Shown here: positions 6,722 through 13,723 of the stretch, one piece after another
How the letters are laid out: the number at the start of each line of letters is the position of its first letter
Numbering within the stretch: position 1 is the first letter of the stretch
Assembly: GCA_029974035.1 (NCBI GenBank)
Contig: JARKQG010000095.1
Coordinates: 1 to 16,400, forward strand
Length of the DNA stretch: 16,400 bases
Direction of reading: 5' to 3'
Source of the DNA: Eubacteriales bacterium
Lineage (GTDB): Bacteria > Bacillota_A > Clostridia > Christensenellales > Aristaeellaceae
Notes under the pieces: generated by a model
The model's input: only the letters and a program-made list of their open reading frames with translations
Told to the model about the DNA's origin: nothing
Databases searched by the model: none
Made by a program: the position numbers and the translations under genes

Positions 6722-6767
6722 CCGTAAAAGAGCCGCCCCGCCAGAAGGCGGGGCGGCTCTTTTGCGG
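6722..6767 (+). terminator. Strong Rho-independent terminator after the methyltransferase operon
   Basis: A perfect 17-bp stem, AAAAGAGCCGCCCCGCC (6726-6742) with its complement at 6747-6763 and loop AGAA. It is extended by a U-G wobble and three more pairs to 6722 and 6767. The stem ends in TTTT on the plus strand. It separates the island from the importer operon. Confidence 0.92.
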
Positions 6768-6879
6768 ACGGCAGCGCACGTTCCTGCAAATTTTGTGTGA
6801 AGTTGGATATCCATGCAGGTTTTCCGTCATTTTCCGCCGGTCCTATGAAGGAACCAGTCCGCAAACCGCACATTTCCGC

Positions 6880-6908
6880 TTGCAAACTTGCTGTTTCAAG
6901 CGTATAAT
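6880..6908 (+). promoter_or_regulatory. Sigma-A type promoter of the liv-type importer operon
   Basis: TTGCAA (6880-6885), a 17-nt spacer and perfect TATAAT (6903-6908), followed 15 nt later by an AAGGAGG ribosome binding site. Near-consensus geometry predicts strong expression without an activator. The 112 bases between the upstream terminator and this promoter hold no gene; they contain a GGATATCC palindrome at 6805-6812 of unknown meaning. Confidence 0.8.
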
Positions 6909-6937
6909 GTGGGCATCACTTGCAAGGAGGGAATTTT

Positions 6938-8092
6938 ATGAAGAAGGTACTTGCCTTGGTTCTCGCCCTCATGCTGATCGTCCCCGCCTTCGCCTTCGCG
7001 GAAGACATCGTGAAGGTGGGCGTGTTCGAGCCCGTGACCGGCGAAAACGGTGGCGGCGGCTTCCAGGAAGTGCTGGGCATGCGCTACGCCAATCAGGTTG
7101 CCCCGACGGTTGACGTGGGCGGCAAGACCTACAAGGTGGAGCTGGTCGAGGTGGACAATAAGTCCGACAAGACCGAGGCCGTCACCGCCGCCCAGAGCCT
7201 GATCGCCGGCGGCGTTTCCGTGATCCTCGGCTCCTACGGCTCCGGCGTTTCCATCGCGGCGGGCGGTATCTTTGCCGACGCCAAGGTGCCCGCCATCGGC
7301 GCTTCCTGCACCAACCCGCAGGTCACGCTGGGCAACGACTTCTACTTCCGCGTGTGCTTCCTGGACCCCTTCCAGGGCACCGTGATGGCCAACTACGCCT
7401 TCCTGGAAGGCGCCAAGACCGCCGCGGTCATCACCCAGCTGGGGGATGATTACTCTTCCGGCCTGGGTAACTTCTTCCTGAAGGCCTTCAAGGCGCTGGC
7501 CGGGGACGCCGCCATCGTCGCCGACGAGCAGTTCCAGACCAATCAGACGGACTTCAAGGCCATCCTGACCAACGTCAAGGCCGCGAATCCGGATGTCATC
7601 TTCGCGCCCTCCTCCATCGCCACGGCCCCGCTGCTCATCAAGCAGGCCCGCGAGCTGGGCATCACCGCCAAGATCATGGCCGGCGACACCTGGGAGAACG
7701 TCACCATCATCGAAAACGCCGGCGCCGACGCCGAGGGCGTCACGCTGTCCACCTTCTTTGACGAGGCCGATCCCACCGCGGTGGACTTCGTCAAGGGCTT
7801 CAAGGAATACCTGAAGGCCAACCCCGAGGCGCTGGAGAAGAACGGCGGCGACGGTGTGGCGGCGGTTTCCGCGCTGGGCTACGACGCCTACATGACCGCG
7901 CTGGCGGCCATCGAGGCGGCCGGCTCCGTCGACCCCCAGGCGATCCGCGACGCGCTGCCGGGCGTTTCCATCACCGGCGTGACCGGCGCCATCTCCTTTG
8001 ACGAAAACGGCGACGCCAAGAAGGACATGGCCTTCATCAAGACCGTCGAAAACGGCGCCTTCAAGTTCCTCAAGACGGTGACCATCCAGTAG
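6938..8092 (+). CDS. Branched-chain amino acid type ABC transporter substrate-binding protein (LivK/LivJ family)
   Basis: A 384-residue extracytoplasmic solute-binding protein of the Leu/Ile/Val and urea/amide binding family. The signal peptide is MKKVLALVLALMLIVPAFAF, with likely cleavage at AFA/ED. The mature part starts IVKVGVFEPVTGENGGGG and shows DNKSDKTEAVTAAQSLI, VILGSYGSGVSIAAGG and DDYSSGLGNFFLKAFKAL. No lipobox cysteine follows the signal, which is unusual for a monoderm where such proteins are normally lipid-anchored. A TTG 18 nt upstream is in frame, but AAGGAGG (6924-6930) is 7 nt before the ATG used here. The ligand could be an amino acid, an amide or another small organic solute; the sequence does not decide. 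It heads a five-gene operon and is probably the most expressed member, because a hairpin follows it. Confidence 0.93.
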   Translation: MKKVLALVLALMLIVPAFAFAEDIVKVGVFEPVTGENGGGGFQEVLGMRYANQVAPTVDVGGKTYKVELVEVDNKSDKTEAVTAAQSLIAGGVSVILGSYGSGVSIAAGGIFADAKVPAIGASCTNPQVTLGNDFYFRVCFLDPFQGTVMANYAFLEGAKTAAVITQLGDDYSSGLGNFFLKAFKALAGDAAIVADEQFQTNQTDFKAILTNVKAANPDVIFAPSSIATAPLLIKQARELGITAKIMAGDTWENVTIIENAGADAEGVTLSTFFDEADPTAVDFVKGFKEYLKANPEALEKNGGDGVAAVSALGYDAYMTALAAIEAAGSVDPQAIRDALPGVSITGVTGAISFDENGDAKKDMAFIKTVENGAFKFLKTVTIQ

Positions 8093-8110
8093 TCGGCAGA
8101 TTCTTTAGCG

Positions 8111-8136
8111 CAGGGGCCGATACCCATCGGCCCCTG
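8111..8136 (+). other. Hairpin between binding-protein gene and permease genes
   Basis: A perfect 11-bp inverted repeat CAGGGGCCGAT, loop ACCC, ATCGGCCCCTG, 18 nt after the binding-protein stop and just before the livH-type ribosome binding site (GGAGGGG at 8149-8155). No T-run follows. It probably acts as a 3' stabiliser or partial terminator, giving more binding protein than membrane components, as in many ABC importer operons. Confidence 0.7.
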
Positions 8137-8159
8137 TTCCTGTAAAACGGAGGGGTTCC

Positions 8160-9041
8160 ATGAGCCTGACGACGTTAACGCAGCACTTTCTGACCGGCAT
8201 TTCGCTGGGCGGCGCCTACGCGCTGATCGCCATCGGCTACACGATGGTGTACGGAATCCTGCGGCTGATCAATTTCGCCCACGGCGACATCTTCATGATG
8301 GCCGGCTATTTCATGATCTTCTCCATGTCCAGCCTGCCCTGGCAGATCTCGATCCCCATCGTGATCGCCTGCACGGTGCTGCTGGGCTTTGCCATCGAGC
8401 GGGCCGCCTACGCGCCGCTGCGCTCGGCGCCCCGGATGTCCATCATGATCTCGGCCATCGGCGTATCCTATCTTCTGCAGAACTTGGCCACCTACCTCTT
8501 TTCCGCGCTGCCCCGGCCGTACCCCGAAATCCCCTTCCTGAAGCGCATCTTCCAGATCGGCAGCGTGTCGGCCTCGCTGGTCACCTTTGTCACGCCCGTG
8601 ATCGCGATTCTTCTGGTCTGGGGGCTGACGCAGCTGATCAACCACACCAAGATCGGCATGGCGATGCGCGCGGTCAGCAAGGACTTTGAAACCTCCAAGC
8701 TCATGGGCATCAAGATCAACACGGTCATCTCCGTCACCTTCGTGATCGGCTCGGCGCTGGCGGCGGTGGGTTCCATCCTGTACTTCACGGACCGCATGTC
8801 GGTCAACCCCTTCAGCGGCACGCTGCCCGGGCTCAAGTGCTTCGTGGCGGCGGTGCTGGGCGGCATCGGCTCGGTGCCGGGGGCGATGGTGGGCGGCTTT
8901 GTGATCGGCATGTTTGAAACGGCGCTGGTGGCGGCGGGCGCCTCCACGTTTTCGGACGCCTTCACGTTCATCCTGCTGATCGTGATGCTGCTGTTCCGGC
9001 CCACGGGTCTCTTCGGCGAAAAGACGACGGATAAGGTGTGA
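8160..9041 (+). CDS. livH: Branched-chain amino acid type ABC transporter permease (LivH family)
   Basis: A 293-residue integral membrane protein with about eight hydrophobic segments, one half of the import channel. Family features are ISLGGAYALIAIGYTMVYGI near the N-terminus, INFAHGDIFMMAGYF (about residues 37-51), TKIGMAMRAVSKDFETSKLM in the cytoplasmic loop that contacts the ATPase, and VAAVLGGIGSVPGAMVGGF near the end. Length is normal. The start has GGAGGGG 4 nt upstream. It pairs with the LivM-type permease that follows after 6 nt. Confidence 0.95.
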   Translation: MSLTTLTQHFLTGISLGGAYALIAIGYTMVYGILRLINFAHGDIFMMAGYFMIFSMSSLPWQISIPIVIACTVLLGFAIERAAYAPLRSAPRMSIMISAIGVSYLLQNLATYLFSALPRPYPEIPFLKRIFQIGSVSASLVTFVTPVIAILLVWGLTQLINHTKIGMAMRAVSKDFETSKLMGIKINTVISVTFVIGSALAAVGSILYFTDRMSVNPFSGTLPGLKCFVAAVLGGIGSVPGAMVGGFVIGMFETALVAAGASTFSDAFTFILLIVMLLFRPTGLFGEKTTDKV

Positions 9042-9047
9042 CGCGAT

Positions 9048-10160
9048 ATGAAAAAGACGACGAAATGGCTTCTATCGCTCATCACAATCGGCCTCTTGGC
9101 CTACGCGCTCACCGTGCTGGAGGCGAACCGCTTCGCCCAGGGCATGCTGTATTCGGTGCTGCAAAAGAGCGCGATTCTGGCCATCGCGGCGGTTTCGATG
9201 AACCTTCTGAACGGCTTTACGGGCCTTTTTTCGCTGGGGCAGGCGGGCTTTATGGCGCTGGGCGCCTACACCACCGCCATCCTGACCATCCCCACCGCGA
9301 AACTTGAAGGCGTGTACTACATGGATGGCATCGCCTCCGCCATCGTTTCCTTCCGGACGTTTCTCGACGCCGCGCCCGCCTGGCTGCAGACCAGCTATCC
9401 CTATCTGGCGCTGATCGCGGGGGGGCTGGTGGCGGCGGCCTTCGCCGCGCTGATCGGCCTGCCGATCCTGCGCCTCAAGAGCGATTACCTGGCCATCGCC
9501 ACGCTGGGCTTTTCTGAAATTGTGCGCGCGCTGATCGCCAGTCCGCAGCTCAACACCGTCACCAACGGCTCCTACGGCCTGAAGAGCATTCCCAAGCTGG
9601 GTTCCATCCTGACCACATTCATCATCGCCGCGGTGTGCGTGGGCGCGATCGTGCTTCTGATCAAGTCCAGCTACGGTCGGGCCTTCAAGGCCATCCGCGA
9701 GGACGAGATCGCCGCCGAGGCCATGGGCATCAACCTGATGAAGCACAAGAATCTGGCCTTTGTGATCAGCTCCTTTTTTACGGCGGTGGCGGGGGGCATG
9801 CTGGCGATGTTCATGCAGTCCATCGACTCCTCCACCTTCAAGATCGCCATGACCTATGACGTGCTGCTGATCGTGGTCATCGGCGGCATCGGCTCGGTGA
9901 CGGGCAGCGTGCTGTCGGCCTTTCTCGTGACCGCCGCCAAGGAGTGGTGGCTGCGCTTTTTCGATACGCCGCTGACCATCGGGACCTTCGAGGTGCCGCT
10001 TTTGCGCACGGGCTTCCGGATGGTGGTCTTTTCGGTGCTCCTGATGGTGGTGGTGCTGTTTTACCGCCGGGGGCTGATGGGCACGACCGAATTTTCGTGG
10101 GACTTCTTCTGGAAAAAGCGGAATCCTTCCGTGAAAGGGGGCGCGCGGGATGGCCGGTAA
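9048..10160 (+). CDS. livM: Branched-chain amino acid type ABC transporter permease (LivM family)
   Basis: A 370-residue membrane protein, the second permease. It shows the family signature GFTGLFSLGQAGFMALGAYT (about residues 57-76), LRLKSDYLAIATLGFSEI, the ATPase-contact loop SSYGRAFKAIREDEIAAEAM, and VVIGGIGSVTGSVLSAFLV. It starts 6 nt after livH with a modest AAGGTG ribosome site, and its last 11 bases overlap the livG-type gene. An insert with several aromatic residues (KLEGVYYMDGIASAIVSFRT) between early segments is also seen in other LivM proteins. Confidence 0.95.
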   Translation: MKKTTKWLLSLITIGLLAYALTVLEANRFAQGMLYSVLQKSAILAIAAVSMNLLNGFTGLFSLGQAGFMALGAYTTAILTIPTAKLEGVYYMDGIASAIVSFRTFLDAAPAWLQTSYPYLALIAGGLVAAAFAALIGLPILRLKSDYLAIATLGFSEIVRALIASPQLNTVTNGSYGLKSIPKLGSILTTFIIAAVCVGAIVLLIKSSYGRAFKAIREDEIAAEAMGINLMKHKNLAFVISSFFTAVAGGMLAMFMQSIDSSTFKIAMTYDVLLIVVIGGIGSVTGSVLSAFLVTAAKEWWLRFFDTPLTIGTFEVPLLRTGFRMVVFSVLLMVVVLFYRRGLMGTTEFSWDFFWKKRNPSVKGGARDGR

Positions 10161-10989
10161 CGTGCTGCACCTGGACAACGTGACCATGCAGTTCGGCGGC
10201 GTGGTGGCCGTGAGCGATCTGACGCTGGACGTGAACGAGGGCGAAATCGTGGCCCTCATCGGCCCCAACGGCGCGGGCAAGACCACCGCCTTCAACGTGA
10301 TCACCGGCGTGTACGCGCCCACCAACGGGCGCGTGACGCTGCGCGGCGAAGTGATCGCCGAGGGCTACCCCACCGGCAAGATGAAAAAGCTCTACGCCGC
10401 GGGCCATCAGGGGGAATACACCCGGCTGGTCGCCAACACGCCGGACAGGATCACCGCCAAGGGCGTGGCGCGCACCTTTCAGAACATCCGCCTTTTCAAG
10501 GATCTGACGGTATTTGAAAACGTGCTGATCGCCAAGCACCTGCGCGTCAGGGCCAACGTGGTTTCCGCCACGTTCCGGCTGAACCACCGGGAAGAGGCGC
10601 GCATGCGGCGCGAGGCGCTGGAGTTGATCGACGCGCTGGGGCTCTCCGCCGCGCGCGATGAAAAGAGCGCCTCTCTCCCCTACGGCAAGCAGCGCATTCT
10701 GGAAATCGTGCGGGCGCTGGCCACCGGGCCCAGCCTTTTGCTGCTGGACGAGCCTGCCGCCGGCATGAACCCCCAGGAGACGGACGAGCTTTCCGACTTC
10801 ATCCGGCGAATCAAAAAGCAGTTTAACCTCACCGTGTTCATGATCGAACACCACATGAACCTGGTGATGGACATTTCCGACCGCATCTACGTCATCGACT
10901 TCGGGAAGTACATCGCCTCCGGCACACCCGCCGAGGTGCAGTTCAACCCCGACGTCATCAAGGCATACCTGGGGGTGGAAGAAGCATGA
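10150..10989 (+). CDS. livG: Branched-chain amino acid type ABC transporter ATP-binding protein (LivG family)
   Basis: A 279-residue cytoplasmic ATPase. Walker A is GPNGAGKTT (38-46), the Q-loop is RTFQNIRLF (Gln111), the family-specific signature is LPYGKQR (176-182, replacing LSGGQ), and Walker B is LLLLDEP with Asp200 and Glu201. H-loop MIEHHMN follows. A segment of about 25 residues between Walker A and the Q-loop (around residues 68-95, including KMKKLYAAGHQGEY) makes it longer than E. coli LivG. It overlaps livM by 11 nt and livF by ATGA, so assembly of the complex is translationally coupled. Confidence 0.96.
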   Translation: MAGNVLHLDNVTMQFGGVVAVSDLTLDVNEGEIVALIGPNGAGKTTAFNVITGVYAPTNGRVTLRGEVIAEGYPTGKMKKLYAAGHQGEYTRLVANTPDRITAKGVARTFQNIRLFKDLTVFENVLIAKHLRVRANVVSATFRLNHREEARMRREALELIDALGLSAARDEKSASLPYGKQRILEIVRALATGPSLLLLDEPAAGMNPQETDELSDFIRRIKKQFNLTVFMIEHHMNLVMDISDRIYVIDFGKYIASGTPAEVQFNPDVIKAYLGVEEA

Positions 10990-11717
10990 GCCTGCTCACC
11001 GTGAAGGATCTCAAGGTCAGCTTCGGCGGCATCGAAGCCCTCAAGGGCATCTCCTTCAGCGTGGAGGAAGGCGCCATCGTGACGCTGATCGGCGCAAACG
11101 GCGCGGGTAAATCCACCACGCTCCGGGCCATCAGCGGTCTGGTGCGCCCGGCCGCCGGCACCATCCACTACGCGGGCGAGCCCATCGGCGGCATGGACAC
11201 CCAGAAGATCGTCGAAAAGGGGATCGCGCTGGTGCCCGAAGGCCGCCGCGTGTTCCCCAACCTGACGGTGCTGGAAAATCTGCTGATCGGCGCTTACATG
11301 CGCACCGGGAAGAGCGCCATCGATCGGGACATCGAGCACGTGTACCACCTGTTCCCCCGGCTCAAGGAGCGGCATTGGCAGTTGGCGGGCACGCTGTCCG
11401 GCGGCGAGCAGCAGATGCTGGCGGTGGGCCGCGGGCTGATGAGCCGGCCCAAGATCCTGATGATGGACGAGCCGTCGCTGGGCCTGGCGCCGATGGTGGT
11501 GCGGGACATCTTCTCGATCATCCGCACCCTGAATCAGGAGGGCATCACGATTCTTCTGATCGAACAGAACGCCAACGCCGCGCTGCGCGCCGCCAACTAC
11601 GGCTACGTGCTGGAGACCGGGCGCATTACGCTGACCGGCACCGGCCAGGAATTGCTGGAGAACCAGCAGGTGCGCGAGGCCTACCTGGGCAAAACCCGCC
11701 AGGCCGCGCAGGGGTAG
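10986..11717 (+). CDS. livF: Branched-chain amino acid type ABC transporter ATP-binding protein (LivF family)
   Basis: A 243-residue second ATPase of the importer. Walker A is GANGAGKST (36-44), signature LSGGEQQ (137-143), Walker B ILMMDEP with Asp161 and Glu162, and the LivF-typical LVPEGRRVFPNLTVLENLL precedes the helical domain. The start overlaps the livG stop (ATGA). It is the last gene of the operon and is followed by a GC-rich hairpin and a convergent Nudix gene. Confidence 0.97.
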   Translation: MSLLTVKDLKVSFGGIEALKGISFSVEEGAIVTLIGANGAGKSTTLRAISGLVRPAAGTIHYAGEPIGGMDTQKIVEKGIALVPEGRRVFPNLTVLENLLIGAYMRTGKSAIDRDIEHVYHLFPRLKERHWQLAGTLSGGEQQMLAVGRGLMSRPKILMMDEPSLGLAPMVVRDIFSIIRTLNQEGITILLIEQNANAALRAANYGYVLETGRITLTGTGQELLENQQVREAYLGKTRQAAQG

Positions 11718-11730
11718 GCCAGAGGCGGCG

Positions 11731-11760
11731 CGGCCGCGCGGGAAAAACCCCGCGCGGCCG
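11731..11760. terminator. GC-rich hairpin between convergent livF and Nudix genes
   Basis: A perfect 12-bp stem CGGCCGCGCGGG (11731-11742) with CCCGCGCGGCCG (11749-11760) and a 6-nt loop. No T-run follows on either strand, so it is not a classical intrinsic terminator. Its place between convergent genes suggests it ends or stabilises both transcripts. Confidence 0.6.
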
Positions 11761-11763
11761 ATC

Positions 11764-12153
11764 TCATCCGCGCAGGAGCCTGTCCCGCAACAGGGCCGCC
11801 AGCGGCACGTCCGCCGGCGCAAGGTCCACGCCGCACAGCGCATCCGGCGTCACCCATTCCAGCCGGTCGTGTACGGTGAGCGCCATCTCGCCCCGCTGCC
11901 ATTCGAACCGGTAGAGCCTGAGCAGCACATCGCCAAAGGCGTAGGAATGCGCGCTTTCCCCCACAAAATCCCGGGCCGCACCCTCAATGCCCAGTTCCTC
12001 CTTCAGCTCGCGCTCGAGCGCCGCCCGGTCGCTCTCCCCCGGTTCTACCTTGCCGCCGGGAAACTCCCACTTCCCCTCGATCTTCTGCCCCGGCGCGCGC
12101 CGAACCACCAACACGCGCCCCGCTCTTTCCACTGCCGCCGCCACCACCGTCAT
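11764..12153 (-). CDS. MutT-like Nudix hydrolase (probable 8-oxo-dGTP diphosphatase)
   Basis: A 129-residue Nudix enzyme. It begins MTVVAAAVERAGRVLVVRRA and continues with GKWEFPGGKVEPGES. The full Nudix box is present: Gly34, Glu40, Arg48-Glu49 and Glu52-Glu53-Leu-Gly, matching GX5EX7REUXEEXGU. The WEFPGGKVE context and small size fit the MutT branch, which removes oxidised dGTP from the nucleotide pool, though other substrates are possible. GGGAGG is 5 nt before the ATG. It is a single-gene unit with its own promoter. Confidence 0.92.
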   Translation of the reverse strand: MTVVAAAVERAGRVLVVRRAPGQKIEGKWEFPGGKVEPGESDRAALERELKEELGIEGAARDFVGESAHSYAFGDVLLRLYRFEWQRGEMALTVHDRLEWVTPDALCGVDLAPADVPLAALLRDRLLRG

Positions 12154-12185
12154 GTCCGCCGCCTCCCGCGCTTCGTGATCTTTGC

Positions 12186-12215
12186 ATTATAGCACGCCCC
12201 GCGCACACCCCGCAA
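12186..12215 (-). promoter_or_regulatory. Promoter of the MutT-like gene
   Basis: On the minus strand: TTGCGG, an 18-nt spacer, and TGCTATAAT (extended -10, TATAAT at 12191-12186). It lies about 33 nt upstream of the start codon. Confidence 0.65.
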
Positions 12216-12278
12216 CACCGGAACCGGGCGGTGCGCGGATTCGTCCAATGAAATGATCAGGGGCAGAGGAGGGACGCC

Positions 12279-12479
12279 ATGAACAGAACGCCAAAGCGGA
12301 AGATGGCCAAGCGGACGCGCCGCAAGCTGGACACAACCGCCCGCCGCGCGTGGCATATCTCCCCGGTCACGCGCCTCGTACCCAGCAAAAAGCTCTATAA
12401 CCGCAAAAAGCGCCGGGTGGACGACGATCCGGGCCCGGCGCTTTTTGTGTCTTCCCAAAGATTGCAGGAAATGGTATAA
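12279..12479 (+). CDS. Small basic protein of unknown function, reading frame continues through a terminator
   Basis: A 66-residue frame with a strong ribosome site (GAGGAGGG, about 7 nt before the ATG). Residues 1-47 are very basic: MNRTPKRKMAKRTRRKLDTT, then AWHISPVTRLVPSKKLYNRKKRR. The W-x-I-x-P-x-TR-x3-SKK-x-YNRKK pattern resembles tiny basic proteins that I recall from clostridial genomes, which supports it being real; no function is known to me. The frame then runs through a terminator hairpin (12405-12446) and stops at a TAA inside the -10 box of the next gene. The tail after residue 47 is therefore probably not ancestral. Loss of an earlier stop codon, or a sequencing error, would explain it. 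Nucleic-acid binding is suggested only by charge. Confidence 0.55.
   Translation: MNRTPKRKMAKRTRRKLDTTARRAWHISPVTRLVPSKKLYNRKKRRVDDDPGPALFVSSQRLQEMV
12405..12446 (+). terminator. Rho-independent terminator overlapping the 3' end of the small basic ORF
   Basis: A 13-bp perfect stem AAAAAGCGCCGGG (12405-12417) with CCCGGCGCTTTTT (12434-12446) and a 16-nt loop, ending in five T residues on the plus strand. It would stop transcription of the small basic gene before the flavoprotein promoter. Confidence 0.8.
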
Positions 12480-12480
12480 T
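12472..12480 (+). promoter_or_regulatory. Extended -10 of the PNPOx-family gene promoter
   Basis: TGGTATAAT, a TG-extended perfect -10, stands 37 nt before the start codon at 12518. No good -35 is seen at 16-18 nt, which is usual for extended -10 promoters. Confidence 0.6.
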
Positions 12481-12517
12481 GGCCGAAAACCCGCTGGACG
12501 GCAGGGAGGAATCCCCC

Positions 12518-12979
12518 ATGCGCAGGAAGGACCTGGAGGTTTTAGAAAAGGAACGGCTCGTCGAGATCCTCGACGGATGCAAGGTCTGCCGCCTGGGCAT
12601 CGCGGCGGAGGTGCCCTACATCGTGCCGATGAACTTTGGCTACGAATGGGGCGACCGCCTGATCCTCTACTTCCACAGCGCGCCCAAGGGCCGGAAGATC
12701 GATCTTCTGACGGCGCACCCCCGGGTGGCCTTTGAGATGGACTGCGACCACCGTCTGGTGGAAGGCTCCACAGCCTGCCGCTACACCTACCGGTACGCCA
12801 GCGTCACCGGGGAGGGGCACGTGCGCTTTCTGGAGAATTACGACGAGAAGCTGGGCGCGCTCAAGGCCATCATGCGGCGCGTCACCGGTAGGGACGATTT
12901 TGAATATGACGAGCCGGCGGTCCGAAACGTGGCGGTATTTGCCGTGGACGCGGAGTGCGTGACTGGAAAAAAGCGGTAG
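12518..12979 (+). CDS. Pyridoxamine 5'-phosphate oxidase-fold family protein (NimA-like flavoprotein)
   Basis: A 153-residue protein of the split-barrel flavin-binding family. It starts MRRKDLEVLEKERLVEILDG and shows CRLGIAAEVPYIVPMNFGYE, LILYFHSAPKGRKIDLL, HPRVAFEMD and the motif TYRYASVTGEGHVRFLEN. That order is typical of the NimA-like group annotated as 5-nitroimidazole reductases or PNPOx-family proteins in anaerobes. The true substrate is unknown. An in-frame ATG at 12479 lies inside the promoter -10 and was rejected; GGGAGGA (12504-12510) is 7 nt before the ATG used. Confidence 0.9.
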   Translation: MRRKDLEVLEKERLVEILDGCKVCRLGIAAEVPYIVPMNFGYEWGDRLILYFHSAPKGRKIDLLTAHPRVAFEMDCDHRLVEGSTACRYTYRYASVTGEGHVRFLENYDEKLGALKAIMRRVTGRDDFEYDEPAVRNVAVFAVDAECVTGKKR

Positions 12980-13004
12980 CCCGCGGCAGCATAAAGGAGA
13001 GAAG

Positions 13005-13628
13005 ATGATGAAAAGACGATGCGCGGCGCTGGGCCTGGCGCTGATCCTGACGGCGGCGCTGCCGGCCATGGCCCAGACGGTTGTGGACGAACTGGCCGCC
13101 TACTGGGAGAAGGCCAACCCGATCTACGCCCAGATCCAGGCGCTGGGCGAACGGCAGACGGAGATCTACAACCAGTACGGCCTGTCGATGGAAGAGGACG
13201 CGGAGCCCATGGAAGACGACGCCTACGAGGACTACGTGCGCGGGCTTGAAGTCTTCAGCGAGGACGAGCTCAAGACCCTGATGGACGCCAACGCCCAAAT
13301 CGTGGCGCTCTCCGATGAGATCGACGAGCTGACCGCCCGGCACGCATCCTCCGAAGACGAGACGGAGCAGGGCGTGCTGGACAACCTGATTCACTACAAG
13401 CAGGACCAGATCTCCGCCCTGGTCGATTCCGTGGCGGCGCTGGACGCCCGCCTTCGCGTCGCGGAGGAATACCACTACGTGATGAACCTGCCCGGCCTCA
13501 CCGACGAGGCGCGGCAGGAGCTGATTTCCATGTACGACACCCAGCGGGATCTGGAGGCACAGCTTGCCGCGCTGGAGGCCCCGCTCAGCGAGGAGGCCCT
13601 GGAGAGCCTCTACGGGGAATCCCACTGA
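13005..13628 (+). CDS. Secreted, acidic, helical protein of unknown function
   Basis: A 207-residue protein with a clear signal peptide (MMKRRCAALGLALILTAALP, cleavage likely at AMA/QT) and no lipobox. The mature part is rich in Glu, Asp, Ala, Leu and Gln and looks mostly alpha-helical. Stretches such as DANAQIVALSDEIDEL, LVDSVAALDARLRVAEEY and YDTQRDLEAQLAALEAPL have coiled-coil spacing. No family is recognised and no catalytic motif is visible. AAGGAG is 6 nt before the first of two adjacent ATG codons. It begins 25 nt after the flavoprotein gene without an obvious promoter, so it may be co-transcribed with it. Confidence 0.82.
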   Translation: MMKRRCAALGLALILTAALPAMAQTVVDELAAYWEKANPIYAQIQALGERQTEIYNQYGLSMEEDAEPMEDDAYEDYVRGLEVFSEDELKTLMDANAQIVALSDEIDELTARHASSEDETEQGVLDNLIHYKQDQISALVDSVAALDARLRVAEEYHYVMNLPGLTDEARQELISMYDTQRDLEAQLAALEAPLSEEALESLYGESH

Positions 13629-13670
13629 CGCCGCCGTACCCGCGGCATCGCGCCCCGGAAGGGCCCGCAT

Positions 13671-13706
13671 CGTTCCCGGCGCGCAGGCGCCGGGAACGCG
13701 TTTTTT
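13671..13706 (+). terminator. Rho-independent terminator after the secreted protein gene
   Basis: A 12-bp perfect stem CGTTCCCGGCGC (13671-13682), loop GCAG, GCGCCGGGAACG (13687-13698), then CG and six T residues. It ends the transcript before the convergent msrAB gene. Confidence 0.9.
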
Positions 13707-13723
13707 CACCGGCGCGCCGCCCG

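Noticed and set aside
6783..6819. CCTGCA...TGCAGG inverted repeat with a GGATATCC palindrome as an operator for the importer
   Set aside because: It lies about 60 nt or more upstream of the promoter, the arms are short and the loop long; it could be chance, and no regulator is nearby to pair with it.
9072..10325. Long minus-strand open frame (417 codons) opposite livM and livG
   Set aside because: Antisense shadow of two clear transporter genes, with His/Gln/Arg/Gly-rich low-complexity translation and no family features.
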